From positions 1 to 64,000 of the forward strand of contig JBEEFP010000062.1 of the NCBI GenBank assembly GCA_041166085.1: DNA of 64,000 bases. The letters run 5' to 3'. Numbering within the stretch: the stretch's first letter is position 1; each line of letters opens with the position of its first letter. Shown here piece after piece: positions 18,147 to 27,473 of the stretch. Origin of the DNA: JBEEFP01 sp041166085 (GTDB taxonomy: Bacteria > Actinomycetota > Acidimicrobiia > Acidimicrobiales > JAFATL01). The notes under the pieces are model-generated. The model was not told the DNA's origin and ran no database searches. It saw only the letters and a list, made by a program, of their open reading frames with translations. Position numbers and translations under genes: made by a program.

Positions 18147-19162
18147 CGGGCTGGGGTCCCGTCGGCAGCGGGGAACCGCACGTACTCGTCGATGAGCGTC
18201 TTGCCCAGCTCGGCGTCGGACGGCCGGTCGGCGCCGGCCGTCAGACGACCGCGCCTGCGCAGGTCCGACTCGAGGGTCGTGAGGATGAACTCCAACGACA
18301 GGTCGTCGCTGTGGTCGCTCCACGCCCGTCGCTCGGCGTCGTCGGCGAAGCAGTAGGCCTTCCACGACACGGAGTAGCGGAGATCGTCGCTGCCGAAGTC
18401 CTGCACGACGTCGCCGGCCGGCGACCGCAGCGACCAGCGTCGGTTGCCCTCGTGCACCAGCTCCATCCCGGGGACGAGGCGGGAAAGGACCCCGTCGTCG
18501 CCCGCGACCCGGTCCACGCCGTGGAAGATGGTGTCGGTGTCGAGCAAGGCCGCGGTGTTGTGAGCGGGGGCGTAGGTCTCGGCCGGACCGTCCGCACCCT
18601 TGGGGTAGTAGGCGAGCTCCCCGCCCTGGGCTTCGCCGAAGTAGGCGATGCCCGTGGCGATCGGCATGCGCCACCGCTCGAAGAGCTCGGAGTGGCGCAT
18701 GACGACCAGCAGCCACTGCGGCACCACCTTGCGGTTGGCGCCCCGGAACTCGGGCACGTCGGTGTGCACCGCCAGCTCCTGGCCGGGCAGCAGCATGTTG
18801 GCGTACACGATCGCCGGCACGATCACCGGGCGGCCGTGCAGCTCGACGGCCGCGCTGCGCAGTCGCTCGTGGTCGCGGAACGCTTCGATGCCCTCGGCGA
18901 ACACGTCCTCGCCGTAGCTGTAGGTCTCGCGGAAGTAGTTGGTGCGGGCCGCTCGCAGGTGGGGCGGCTCGTCGGTGCGCCCGAAGCGGCCGCCCGTCCG
19001 GACGAAGTTCACCGCCGCGTCGTAGCGCTGGGCCAGCTCCGGCGCGAACCCCGTGTCGAAGCCCTCGTTGCTGTATTGGCCGTAGGTCCCGAACCCGTGC
19101 CACAGCTCCACCATGCGCTCGGCGCCCGCCTCGTCGAGCAACGGCTCGAGGATCTGGATCAC
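18143..19162 (-). CDS. 2OG-Fe(II) oxygenase-like protein
   Basis: A 339-residue protein with an HxD pair (HTDVPEF) and a later His (TIFHGVDRV) spaced as in the double-stranded beta-helix iron enzymes. Arg/Ser for 2-oxoglutarate binding is not certain. The GTG at 19162 is preferred because a longer frame from 19228 would start inside palindrome B1. The C-terminal part (VSWKAYCFAD, then LSLEFILTTLESDLR) looks like a conserved extension. Substrate unknown. It is read in the same direction as the formate dehydrogenase operon but separated from it by B1. Confidence 0.6.
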   Translation of the reverse strand: MIQILEPLLDEAGAERMVELWHGFGTYGQYSNEGFDTGFAPELAQRYDAAVNFVRTGGRFGRTDEPPHLRAARTNYFRETYSYGEDVFAEGIEAFRDHERLRSAAVELHGRPVIVPAIVYANMLLPGQELAVHTDVPEFRGANRKVVPQWLLVVMRHSELFERWRMPIATGIAYFGEAQGGELAYYPKGADGPAETYAPAHNTAALLDTDTIFHGVDRVAGDDGVLSRLVPGMELVHEGNRRWSLRSPAGDVVQDFGSDDLRYSVSWKAYCFADDAERRAWSDHSDDLSLEFILTTLESDLRRRGRLTAGADRPSDAELGKTLIDEYVRFPAADGTPAR

Positions 19163-19201
19163 GCTGCGGCAGCGTAGACCCACCCCGTCGGCCCGACCCT
19201 C

Positions 19202-19254
19202 TCGACTTTGCGTGACTTTCCCGGACATAGTCCGGGAAAGTCACGCAAAGTCGA
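19202..19254. repeat. Palindromic element B1 (24-bp perfect stem)
   Basis: The arms 19202-19225 and 19231-19254 are perfectly complementary over 24 bp around the loop CATAG. The arm begins TCGACTTTGCG and ends in TTTCCCGGA. It abuts the stop of the NrfD-like gene and precedes the next minus-strand gene, so it may insulate them. No T-tract. It matches B2 at 40428 in its outer arm and in the CATAGTC centre. Confidence 0.87.
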
Positions 19255-20181
19255 TCAGGGGGAGCTGGTTGCGGCGACCTCGCCCCGCTCCATGCGCTCG
19301 CGCTGGACGGCCACGACGTATCTGGGGTCGGCGGCGGACTGGATGCCGGCCTCGTAGACCGCGAAGCGCTCGGCTGCTGCGCCGAAGGTGACGAGGGCCC
19401 CGCCCAGCCGGGCCAGCCACCGGCGACGCCGGCCGAGGCCGAGGGCGGCCGCGCCGACCATGGTCACCTGCGAGGCGAACTTGCCGATCTGGCCGGCCCG
19501 GCCCTCGTGGTACGGCTCGCCGACGGTGCCCAGCTTCTGCTCCATGGCCCGACTCGCGCCCAGCTCGATCTGCGCGCCGGCGAGCGCCAGGCGGCGAGCA
19601 GGCTCGGCGCCGGCCCCAGAGACGAACTGCAACGCCACGCCGCCGGCCGACGCGGCCGCCCCGCCTGCGAACAGCAGGGGCAGATGGTCGCGCGCCTCGT
19701 GCCACGCGGGGACGGCGCTGTCGGCGAGCAGCACGCCGGTGTACGTGGCGACGGCAGGACCGAGCACGCCGGCCGCGACACCGGCCACGTCGCCCACAAC
19801 CGGCAAGAGCCCCGTGACCTCCGACAGCGCCGCCGCACCCGTCGCGGGACCGAACACGGCCAGCAGCCAGCTGCCCAACGACATGGGCGATGTGGGACGG
19901 GCCACGCGGAGCATGTTGGCGAAGCGGCTCGGCCGTCCGAGGTCGGCCACGAGGAGCACCAAGCTGGCCAGGATCCCGCCGAGCGAGACGACACGGGCGA
20001 CCCGCCGCAACTCGACGTTGCCGCGCGCGTGCGCGCCGAGCGCGAGGGTCGCCGACGCGCCCGAGAGCCCGCCGGTGAAGAAGTAGGCAGGGATGAACCA
20101 CTTCCACACCGGCCGCTTGAGAATGGGGCGCCCGTAGTACGAACGGAACTCGGCCTTGCCGACGAGCGACCGCTCCTTCAC
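19255..20181 (-). CDS. fdhC: NrfD-family membrane subunit of formate dehydrogenase
   Basis: A 308-residue polytopic membrane protein of the NrfD/PsrC family, with WFIPAYFFTGGLSGAS and several following helices. In this family it passes electrons from an iron-sulfur partner to the quinone pool. Here it follows the FdhB-like and FdhA-like genes, with a GTGA overlap at 20178-20181, and is probably the quinone-reducing anchor. It replaces the cytochrome b anchor (FdnI) of enterobacterial enzymes. The 3' end meets palindrome B1. Confidence 0.85.
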   Translation of the reverse strand: MKERSLVGKAEFRSYYGRPILKRPVWKWFIPAYFFTGGLSGASATLALGAHARGNVELRRVARVVSLGGILASLVLLVADLGRPSRFANMLRVARPTSPMSLGSWLLAVFGPATGAAALSEVTGLLPVVGDVAGVAAGVLGPAVATYTGVLLADSAVPAWHEARDHLPLLFAGGAAASAGGVALQFVSGAGAEPARRLALAGAQIELGASRAMEQKLGTVGEPYHEGRAGQIGKFASQVTMVGAAALGLGRRRRWLARLGGALVTFGAAAERFAVYEAGIQSAADPRYVVAVQRERMERGEVAATSSP

Positions 20182-20999
20182 CGGCGCCTGCCGACGAACG
20201 ACGTCGCAACCGCGAACGTCAGCGCCAGCGCGGCCCGCCCCGCCGCCTTCCACATCGCAGGCAGGTCGCGGGTCGGCGACACCGGATCCGGCGGCAGGCC
20301 GTACACCTCGGGCTCGTCGAGCAGCAGGAAGAAGGCGCCGAACCCGCCCACCCCGTCGTCGGGCGACTCGCCGTAGAGACGGGCGCCGGGTACGCCGACC
20401 TCCTCCAATCGCTGTACCCGCGCCGACGCGCGCGCCCGCAGCTCCTCCAGCGGACCGAACTGGATGGACTGGGTCGGACACGCCTGCGCGCACGCGGGCT
20501 CCATGCCACCCTTGAGCCGGTCGTAACAGAGGGTGCACTTCCACGCCAGGCCGTCGGACTCCCGCCGGTCGATGACCCCGAACGGGCACGCGCTCACGCA
20601 GTAGCCGCAGCCATTGCACACCTCGGACTGCACGACGACGGTCGAGAACTCGGTGCGGAACAGGGCGCCGGTCGGGCAGACCTCCAGGCAGGCGGCCGAC
20701 GTGCAGTGCTTGCACACGTCCGACGACATGAGCCATCGGAAGCCCGCGTCCGCCGACAGCACGTCGGCCTGCGGCTCCGGCACCCGCTGCTCGATGAAGG
20801 CAACGTGGCGCCAGGTGTTGGCCGAGAGCGCGCCGGTGTGGTCGTAGGACGAACCAAGCCACGCGATGCCGTCCTCCGGCACCTGGTTCCACTCCTTGCA
20901 CGCCACCTCGCACGCCTTGCACCCGATGCAGATCGAGGTGTCGGTGAAGAAGCCCATCCGCTGCGGGTGGGTGTCGTACGACGACGCGAGGTCGACCAT
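20178..20999 (-). CDS. fdhB: Formate dehydrogenase iron-sulfur subunit (four [4Fe-4S] clusters)
   Basis: A 273-residue electron-transfer subunit with four cysteine groups: CIGCKACEVACKEW, CKHCTSAACLEVCP, CNGCGYCVSACP and CTLCYDRL...CAQACP. This matches FdnH/FdoH. A hydrophobic stretch near the C-terminus (about 250-268) may act as an anchor. ATGA overlap with fdhA upstream and GTGA overlap with fdhC downstream show one coupled operon. Confidence 0.93.
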   Translation of the reverse strand: MVDLASSYDTHPQRMGFFTDTSICIGCKACEVACKEWNQVPEDGIAWLGSSYDHTGALSANTWRHVAFIEQRVPEPQADVLSADAGFRWLMSSDVCKHCTSAACLEVCPTGALFRTEFSTVVVQSEVCNGCGYCVSACPFGVIDRRESDGLAWKCTLCYDRLKGGMEPACAQACPTQSIQFGPLEELRARASARVQRLEEVGVPGARLYGESPDDGVGGFGAFFLLLDEPEVYGLPPDPVSPTRDLPAMWKAAGRAALALTFAVATSFVGRRR

Positions 21000-23900
21000 C
21001 AGGCCGTCACCCCCGCTCGCGTTCGGTACTCCTCCACCAGCCGCAGGAGCGCCGCCCCTCGCGGCCGCCGCCCGGGACGGATGTCGCACGTCGCGGCCTT
21101 GACCTCCTGAATGTGCACGTTGGGATCGAGCGCGAGCGGGAACAGGTCGTTGGCCGAGTCTCCCACCGTCAGGCCGCGCTGGCCCCAGTGGTACGGCAGG
21201 CCGACCTGGTGCAACGTGCGGCCCTGCACCACCAGCGGCTTGACGCGGTCGGTGACCATGACCCGCGCCTCGATCGCCGTACGGCTGCTGATGATCGTGG
21301 CCCACTGGTTGTCGTGGAGACCCCGCTCCGCGGCCAGCTGCGGACTCACCTCGCAGAACATCTCGGGCTGCAGCTCGGCCAGGTACGGCACCGTTCGCGA
21401 CATGCCGCCCGCGGTGTGGTGCTCGGTGAGCCGGTACGTCGTCATCACGTACGGGAAGACATCGGACTGCGACGGCTGGTACGGGTTCTCCGGCCGGTGG
21501 ATCTGCTCCCGGACCGGGTTGGCGTCCTCGCGGTAGAGGGGGTTGGCGAAGGGCGACTCGTGCGGCTCGTAGTGGGTCGGCAGCGGACCGTCGACGATGC
21601 CGTGGGGTGCGAACAGCCACCCGCGGCCGTCCCCCTGCATGATGAACGGCTCGTCCCCGCGCAGGGCCAGCTCGGCCTTGGCGTCCGGCGGTGGCACGTA
21701 GTTCGGGGCCATGTCCTTCTTGAAGTCGGGGACGTCCTCACCGGTCCACTCCCCTGCTGCCGCGTCCCACCACACGTACTTCTTGCGGTCCGACCAGGGG
21801 CGTCCGTCGGGGTCTGCCGACGCGCGGTTGTAGAGGATGCGCCGGTTGCTGGGCCACGCCCATCCCCACTCGGCTGCGACCCAGGACTGCTCCTGGCCGG
21901 GCTTGCGGCGCGCCGTCTGGTTGACGCCGTCGGCGAATGACCCGCAGTAGATCCACACACCACACGCGGTCGACCCGTCGGGCTTCAGCTCGGTGGGTGC
22001 GGCGAGGGCGGAGCCGTCCGCCTTCACTCCACTCATCTCGGCGAGCACGTGCTCGGCATCGGGCTCGTCGTCTGGGCCCACCAACCGGTAGTCCCAGGTC
22101 AGGTCGAGGAGGGGGCGGTCGCGCTCGTCGGTGGACCCGGCCAGCTTCTCCCTGATGATGCGCCCGAGGTGGAAATAGAACGAGAGCTCCGACCGGCAGT
22201 CGCCATCGGGTTCCACCGCCTTGTGGTGCCACTGGAGCAGACGCTGGGTGTTGGTGAAGGTGCCGTCCTTCTCAGTGTGGGCCGCGGCCGGCATGAAGAA
22301 CACCTCGGTGCCGATGTCGGCCGTACGCAGCTCGCCTGTCTCGATCTCCGGGGCGTCGTGCCAGAACGACGCGCTCTCGATCTCCTGGAAGTCGCGCACC
22401 ACCAGCCAATCGAGCTCGGCCATGGCCATGCGGTGCATCTTGGAGTTGCTCGACCCCACGGCCGGGTTCTCGCCGACGACGAAGAAGCCCTTGACCGTGC
22501 CGTCGAGCATGCCCTGGATGGAGTGGTAGGTCGAGTGGTCCCCGGTGATGCGCGGGAGGTAGTCGAAGCAGTACCCGTTGTCCTCCGTCGCGGCGTCGCC
22601 CCACCACGCCTTCAGCAGGCTGATCAGGTACGCGTCGGTGTGGCCCCAGTAGCCGGTCGGCGAGCTCTCCTTCTCCAGGAACGCCTGCAATGAGTCGTGC
22701 TTGGCCCCGTCGGGCATGGGGATGTACCCCGGCAGGATGTTGTAGAGCGTCGGCACGTCGGTCGAGCCCTGGATGCTGGCGTGGCCCCGCAAGGCGAGGA
22801 TGCCGCCGCCCGGCCGTCCGATGTTGCCGAGCAGCAGCTGGATGATCGCGGCGGTGCGGATGTACTGCACCCCGACCGTGTGCTGCGTCCATCCCACTGC
22901 GTAACAGAACGCCGAGGTGCGCTCGCGGCCGGAGTTCTCACACAGCGCCTCCGCCACCTCCAGGAAGAGGTGCTGCGGGACGCCGCACACCTCCTCGACG
23001 AGCTCGGGGGTGTAGCGGGCGTAGTGCCGCTTGAGGATCTGGTAGACGCAGTTGGGGTCCTGCAACGTGGGATCAGTGCGGGGCGGCCTGGCCGTCAGGC
23101 CGCCGTGGCTCCCGTGGCGGTCGCCCTCTCCCCGGCCCGGCTCCTCGTCACCCTTGGGTTCCTCGCCCGCGTACTGCCAGGTCTCGATGTTGTAGAGGCC
23201 CCGCTCCGGATCCCAACCCGAGAACAGCCCGTCGAGGTCCTCGGTGTCGGCGAAGCGAGGGTCGATGATCGTCGACGCGTTGGTGTACGGCAGGACGTAC
23301 TCGCGGAAGTCGCGCTCGCCCTCGAGGATGTGGTTGACGATGCCGCCCAAGAACGCGATGTCGCTGCCGGCCCGAATGGGCACGTGGGTGTCGGCGACCG
23401 CACTGGTGCGCGTGAACCGCGGGTCGACGTGGATGACCTTGGCCCCGCGCGCCTTGGCCTCCATGACCCACTGGAACCCGACGGGATGGCACTCGGCCAT
23501 GTTCGAACCCTGGATCACGATGCAGTCGGCGTTGGCCAGGTCCTGCTGGAAGGTGGTCGCACCACCCCTACCGAAGGATGTCCCCAAACTGGGAACGGTG
23601 GAGGAGTGTCATATGCGGGCCTGGTTCTCGATCTGGATGGCGCCGAGGGCGGTGTACAGCTTCTTCATGAGGTAGTTCTCCTCGTTGTCGAGGGTCGCTC
23701 CTCCGAGACTGGCGATGCCCATGGTGCGCCGCACCCTCATGGGCCCCTGCTCCCCCGGGACCTCGTCCTCCCAGGTGGCCCGCCGAGTGGCGATGACCCG
23801 GTCGGCGATCATGTCCATGGCGCGGTCGAGGGAGAGCTCCTCCCACTCGGTGCCGTGCGGACGGCGGTACTTCACGCGGTACTCGCGACTGGGCGCCTGG

Positions 23901-24187
23901 ACGAGTCCCTTGGTCGCCGCACCCTTGGGACACAGGCGCCCCCGGGAGATGGGGCTGTCGGGATCGCCCTCGATCTGGGTGATGCGTCCGTCCTTCACGA
24001 AGACGCGCTGTCCGCACCCCACCGCGCAGTAGGGACACACGGAACGGGCAACCGAGTCGGCCTCGCTCGTCCGGGGCTCCAACTCGGCCGAGTGCGGTGA
24101 CTGGGCGGCGCGCCCCAGACCGAGGCGGTCGCCCGCCAGCTGCCGCGCGGCCGGCCACGACGCAATCAGCTTGCGCACGAGCGGCAT
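20999..24187 (-). CDS. fdhA: Selenocysteine formate dehydrogenase, catalytic subunit (in-frame UGA read as Sec193)
   Basis: A molybdopterin-guanine-dinucleotide enzyme that oxidises formate to CO2, about 1062 residues. The N-terminal [4Fe-4S] ligands are C51, C54, C58 (CPYCAVGCG) and C86 (LCPKG). The reading frame meets a TGA at 23609-23611 and continues without a shift: NQARI-Sec-HSSTVPSLGTSFGRG. This aligns exactly with NQARVUHGPTVASLAPTFGRG of E. coli FdnG, where U is selenocysteine followed by the catalytic His. Conventional gene calling would split it into 24187-23609 and 23587-20999. The C-terminal MGD-binding domain is complete. No twin-arginine signal is seen, so the active site is probably cytoplasmic, unlike FdnG. 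A point error turning TGC (Cys) into TGA is the alternative. Confidence 0.9.
23580..23596 (-). promoter_or_regulatory. Candidate bacterial SECIS hairpin in fdhA
   Basis: Starting 12 nt after the UGA on the coding strand, GUUCCC and GGGGAC can pair (6 bp, one G-U) around the loop AGUUU. Bacterial SelB-binding hairpins sit at this distance and need an exposed G and U in the loop, and both are present. The fit supports selenocysteine decoding, but no folding or SelB data are available here. Confidence 0.6.
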
Positions 24188-24215
24188 CCTTGCACGACGA
24201 CGGTCAGCGATCGCG

Positions 24216-24374
24216 TCACTCGGTTTCGTCGCCGATGCGCTCGCCCTCCTCCGACTCGCCCGCGTCCATCAGGGCCGTCTCCAGCTCCTCGCGATCGGTC
24301 GTCCCGTCGCCGGCCTCGTCGTCGGCCTGCCGGCGAACCTCGTCCTGCACCTCGCCCTCTGGGTCGCGCTCCAT
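24216..24374 (-). CDS. Small acidic protein upstream of the formate dehydrogenase operon
   Basis: A 52-residue frame with an ATG at 24374 and a TGA at 24216-24218, 28 nt before the fdhA start and on the same strand. It is very acidic (REELETALMDAGESEEGER) with no Cys or hydrophobic segment. Base composition matches coding DNA. It may be the first gene of the fdh operon. I do not recognise the family. Confidence 0.5.
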   Translation of the reverse strand: MERDPEGEVQDEVRRQADDEAGDGTTDREELETALMDAGESEEGERIGDETE

Positions 24375-24444
24375 GCACTGGCTCTACCCGGAATCGCGGG
24401 CGATCGTGCATGGCCGCCGGCCCGGCGGGGGAAGGGTGGGGCGG

Positions 24445-25296
24445 ATGTGGCCGTTCTTCGCGCCGAGCCGCCGTCGCGCCATCGACCGCGCCCTGACACT
24501 CGCCGGCCTCGCGCCGGGCGAACGCTTCATGGACCTCGGGTGCGGCGACGGACGGGTCCTCGTCGCCGCCGCGAGGCGGGGCGCGGAGGTGGTGGGCATC
24601 GAGGCAGACGGGGAGCTGGTCGAGCGGGCTCGACGCCGTCTGGCCCGTGCCGGTCTGTCCGGTGCGGTCGTCCACGGTGACATCTTCGAGTGCCCCCTCG
24701 ACGCCGATGTGATCTTCACCTACCTCACGCCCGGCACCCTGCAGGAGCTCACGGAGCACTTCCAGGCCCTGGCACCGGGCACCCGGCTGGTGACCCTCGA
24801 CTTCCCCGTGCCCGACCTGGTGGCGGCCGAGTCCACGCAGGCCCTCTCGCTCTACCGACTCCCCGCGGCCGTCCGGCCCCCCGCCCCGGCTCCCGCCTGG
24901 CCGGCGGCCGCCACCCTCGTGGTGACCGTCCCCGAGCGCCAGTCCCTCACGTGCATCGAGCTCATCCACCCCGGTGGGCGCGCCGAGGTCCGCGTGTCGC
25001 CCGAGTTGAAGGCGGTGGCCGGCATCAAGATCGGCCGCGACCACGTCGAGCCCGGCCGCCCAGTCGCCGTCGACCTGCGTTGGGAGGGCGAGCCCGAGGG
25101 CACGCTCGTCGCCGGACGAATCGACGCGCCGGGCGCGGGACCGCACGCGGTGTACGTGCTCTTCGCGGACGAGGAGGGTGGGCACTGGGAGCTCACCGAC
25201 GAAGCGAGCCGGGAGCTGGCGCGCCACCTGGGCGCAGGCCGAGCGCCCCGGTCGTCTGCCGAGTTGCTGGCTGCCGCCGTGGGCGAAGTCGCCTGA
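24445..25296 (+). CDS. Class I SAM-dependent methyltransferase
   Basis: A 283-residue protein whose first 150 residues form a Rossmann methyltransferase: motif I is MDLGCGDGRVL, the acidic loop is VVGIEAD, and HGDIFECPLDADVIFTYLTPG follows. The C-terminal 110 residues look like a separate beta-rich domain of unknown role. The ATG at 24445 follows a purine-rich stretch and is divergent from the fdh operon. The methyl acceptor is unknown; nothing links it to molybdopterin or formate. Confidence 0.82.
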   Translation: MWPFFAPSRRRAIDRALTLAGLAPGERFMDLGCGDGRVLVAAARRGAEVVGIEADGELVERARRRLARAGLSGAVVHGDIFECPLDADVIFTYLTPGTLQELTEHFQALAPGTRLVTLDFPVPDLVAAESTQALSLYRLPAAVRPPAPAPAWPAAATLVVTVPERQSLTCIELIHPGGRAEVRVSPELKAVAGIKIGRDHVEPGRPVAVDLRWEGEPEGTLVAGRIDAPGAGPHAVYVLFADEEGGHWELTDEASRELARHLGAGRAPRSSAELLAAAVGEVA

Positions 25297-25350
25297 TTGG
25301 TCAGCCGCCGAGCTGGAGAGGATGGCAGTCGAGTCGACCCAGGAGGTCAC

Positions 25351-25932
25351 ATGAGCCAGAACGAGGGCATCACGGGAGCGTCGGCCGACGCCATCGAACT
25401 GCTGATAGCCGACCATCGCACCGTCGAGCAGCTGTTCAAGCAGTACACCGCGGCAGCGAGGGATGCGGGCGTCTCCAAGCACGCGGCCGACGAGATCGTC
25501 AAGGAGCTGTCGATCCACGCGGTCATCGAGGAGCAGGTTCTCTACCCGACCGCCCGCAAGGTCCTTCCCGACGGTGACGCCCTTGCCGACCACGCCCTGC
25601 AGGAACACCAGGAGATGAAGGAGCTCCTCACCCAGGTGGACGGCAAGGACGCAACCGATCCCCAGGTCCGGACCACCTTCGGGAAGATCGAGCAGGCCGT
25701 CACCGAGCACGTCGAGGAGGAGGAGAACGACCTGTTCCCCAAGCTGCGCTCGAAGTGCGACCAGGACCAGCTGCAGAAGATGGGCCAGGCCATGGAGAAG
25801 GCCAAGGCCATCGCGCCCACCCATCCGCATCCCAAGGCACCCAACCAGCCGCCGGGCAACATCGTCGCCGGGCTGGGCGCGGCCGTCATCGACAAGGTGC
25901 GCGACGCAGCCAAAGCCGTGATGGATCGGTAA
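25351..25932 (+). CDS. Hemerythrin HHE-domain protein
   Basis: A 193-residue four-helix protein with the His/Glu iron-binding pattern (ADHRTVEQLF, IHAVIEEQVLYP, HALQEHQEMKELL and EHVEEEENDLFPKL). HHE proteins bind a di-iron centre and are tied to oxygen, NO or oxidative-stress sensing. The tail is Pro/His-rich, then ends in a short helix. The ATG at 25351 has a clear AGGAGG site. It lies 19 nt before the aldehyde dehydrogenase. Confidence 0.88.
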   Translation: MSQNEGITGASADAIELLIADHRTVEQLFKQYTAAARDAGVSKHAADEIVKELSIHAVIEEQVLYPTARKVLPDGDALADHALQEHQEMKELLTQVDGKDATDPQVRTTFGKIEQAVTEHVEEEENDLFPKLRSKCDQDQLQKMGQAMEKAKAIAPTHPHPKAPNQPPGNIVAGLGAAVIDKVRDAAKAVMDR

Positions 25933-25951
25933 CTCCGCGAAGCTTGTCGGC

Positions 25952-27463
25952 ATGGCCGACAGCGAGTTCGCCGACATCACCACGCAGACGCTGGCCGACC
26001 TCGGCGTCGCCACCCCGACCGGCGACGCCGAGGTCACCACGCCCATCGACGGCCGGGTGATCGCACGCCTGCAAGGCGGTGCAGGGGACGTGGACGCGGC
26101 GGCCGAGCGGGCCGCCGCCGCGTTCACCGCCTGGCGGGACGTGCCCGCGCCCGTGCGGGGGCAGCTCGTCCGCGCCTTCGCCGACGAGCTGCGCACCCAC
26201 AAGGAAGAGCTCGGCCGCCTGGTGACGTTGGAGGCGGGCAAGATCCTCAGTGAGGGACGGGGCGAGGTGCAGGAGATGATCGACATCTGCGACTTCGCCG
26301 TCGGGCTCTCCCGTCAGCTGTACGGCCGCACGATCGCGTCCGAGCGCCCTGGACACCGGATGATGGAGACGTGGCATCCGCTCGGCCCGGTCGCGGTGAT
26401 CACCGCCTTCAACTTCCCGGTGGCGGTGTGGGCATGGAACGCGGCGTTGGCCCTCGTGTGCGGCGACCCGGTCGTGTGGAAGCCGTCCGAGCGCACCCCG
26501 CTCACGGCTCTCGCGTGCAAGGCGCTGCTCGACCGGGCGTCCGATCGTGTGGACGGCGTGCCCGCCGACCTCGTGCAGGTGGTCGCGGGAGGACCTGCCA
26601 CCGCGGAGGAGCTGGCGGATCATCCCGCCTTCCCGCTGGTGAGCGCGACGGGGAGCACCCGCATGGGTCGGGCCCTCGGTCCGCGCATCGCAACCCGCTT
26701 CGGCCGTCCGTTGCTGGAGCTGGGCGGCAACAACGCCATGATCGTCACCGACAACGCCGATCTCGACCTGGCCGTGCGGGCCATCGTGTTCGCGGCGGCC
26801 GGCACCGCGGGCCAGCGGTGCACCTCGCTTCGGCGACTCATCGTCGAGCGCGCGGTGCACGACGAGGTGGTCGAGCGGGTGGCCAAGGCCTACGCCAGCC
26901 TGCCCGTCGGCAACCCGCTCGACGACGGCACCCTCGTGGGTCCGCTCATCAACGAGCAGGCCCACGCTCACATGCAGACCGCGCTGGCGACGGCCCGGGC
27001 CGATGGCGCGAGGGTCGTCGGCGGCGATCGCGACACGGCGCTCGCGGCGCGTTGGCCGGACGCGTTCTACGTCCGGCCCGCGGTCGTCGTGATGCCGAGC
27101 CAGACCGATCTCGTGCGCCGGGAGACGTTCGCACCCGTGCTGTACGTGCTGGAGTGCAGCGATCTCGACGACGCCATCGCCGTCCACAACGACGTGCCCC
27201 AGGGCCTGGCGTCGTCCATCTTCACCACCGACATCCGTCAAGCCGAGCGGTTCATGAGCGGCGGCGGCAGCGACTGCGGGATCGTCAATGTGAACATCGG
27301 TCCGAGCGGCGCCGAGATCGGTGGCGCGTTCGGCGGCGAGAAGGAAACGGGCGGCGGGCGGGAGGCAGGCTCCGACGCGTGGAAGGCCTACATGCGCAGG
27401 GCGACGAACACCGTCAACTGGTCCACCGAGCTCCCCCTCGCTCAGGGCGTCGAGTTCGGCTGA
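25952..27463 (+). CDS. amaB: Aldehyde dehydrogenase, ALDH7 / aminoadipate-semialdehyde type
   Basis: A 503-residue NAD-dependent dehydrogenase. It keeps ITAFNFPVAVW, the catalytic Glu in LELGGNNAMIV and the catalytic Cys in AGTAGQRCTSLRR. The C-terminus (GGAFGGEKETGGGREAGSD, then WSTELPLAQGVEFG) closely follows antiquitin, ALDH7A1, which oxidises alpha-aminoadipic semialdehyde in lysine breakdown. No other lysine-catabolic gene is nearby, so the in vivo substrate remains open. Convergent with the next gene. Confidence 0.85.
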   Translation: MADSEFADITTQTLADLGVATPTGDAEVTTPIDGRVIARLQGGAGDVDAAAERAAAAFTAWRDVPAPVRGQLVRAFADELRTHKEELGRLVTLEAGKILSEGRGEVQEMIDICDFAVGLSRQLYGRTIASERPGHRMMETWHPLGPVAVITAFNFPVAVWAWNAALALVCGDPVVWKPSERTPLTALACKALLDRASDRVDGVPADLVQVVAGGPATAEELADHPAFPLVSATGSTRMGRALGPRIATRFGRPLLELGGNNAMIVTDNADLDLAVRAIVFAAAGTAGQRCTSLRRLIVERAVHDEVVERVAKAYASLPVGNPLDDGTLVGPLINEQAHAHMQTALATARADGARVVGGDRDTALAARWPDAFYVRPAVVVMPSQTDLVRRETFAPVLYVLECSDLDDAIAVHNDVPQGLASSIFTTDIRQAERFMSGGGSDCGIVNVNIGPSGAEIGGAFGGEKETGGGREAGSDAWKAYMRRATNTVNWSTELPLAQGVEFG

Positions 27464-27473
27464 GGCCGAGCGG

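Noticed and set aside
23587..23611. Nonsense mutation or frameshift in fdhA
   Set aside because: No frame change occurs, and the stop falls exactly on the known selenocysteine position with a plausible SECIS hairpin, so recoding is the better reading.
24166..26286. About 700-codon minus-strand frame across the methyltransferase and hemerythrin genes
   Set aside because: It is antisense to two well-supported genes and has no recognisable motif.
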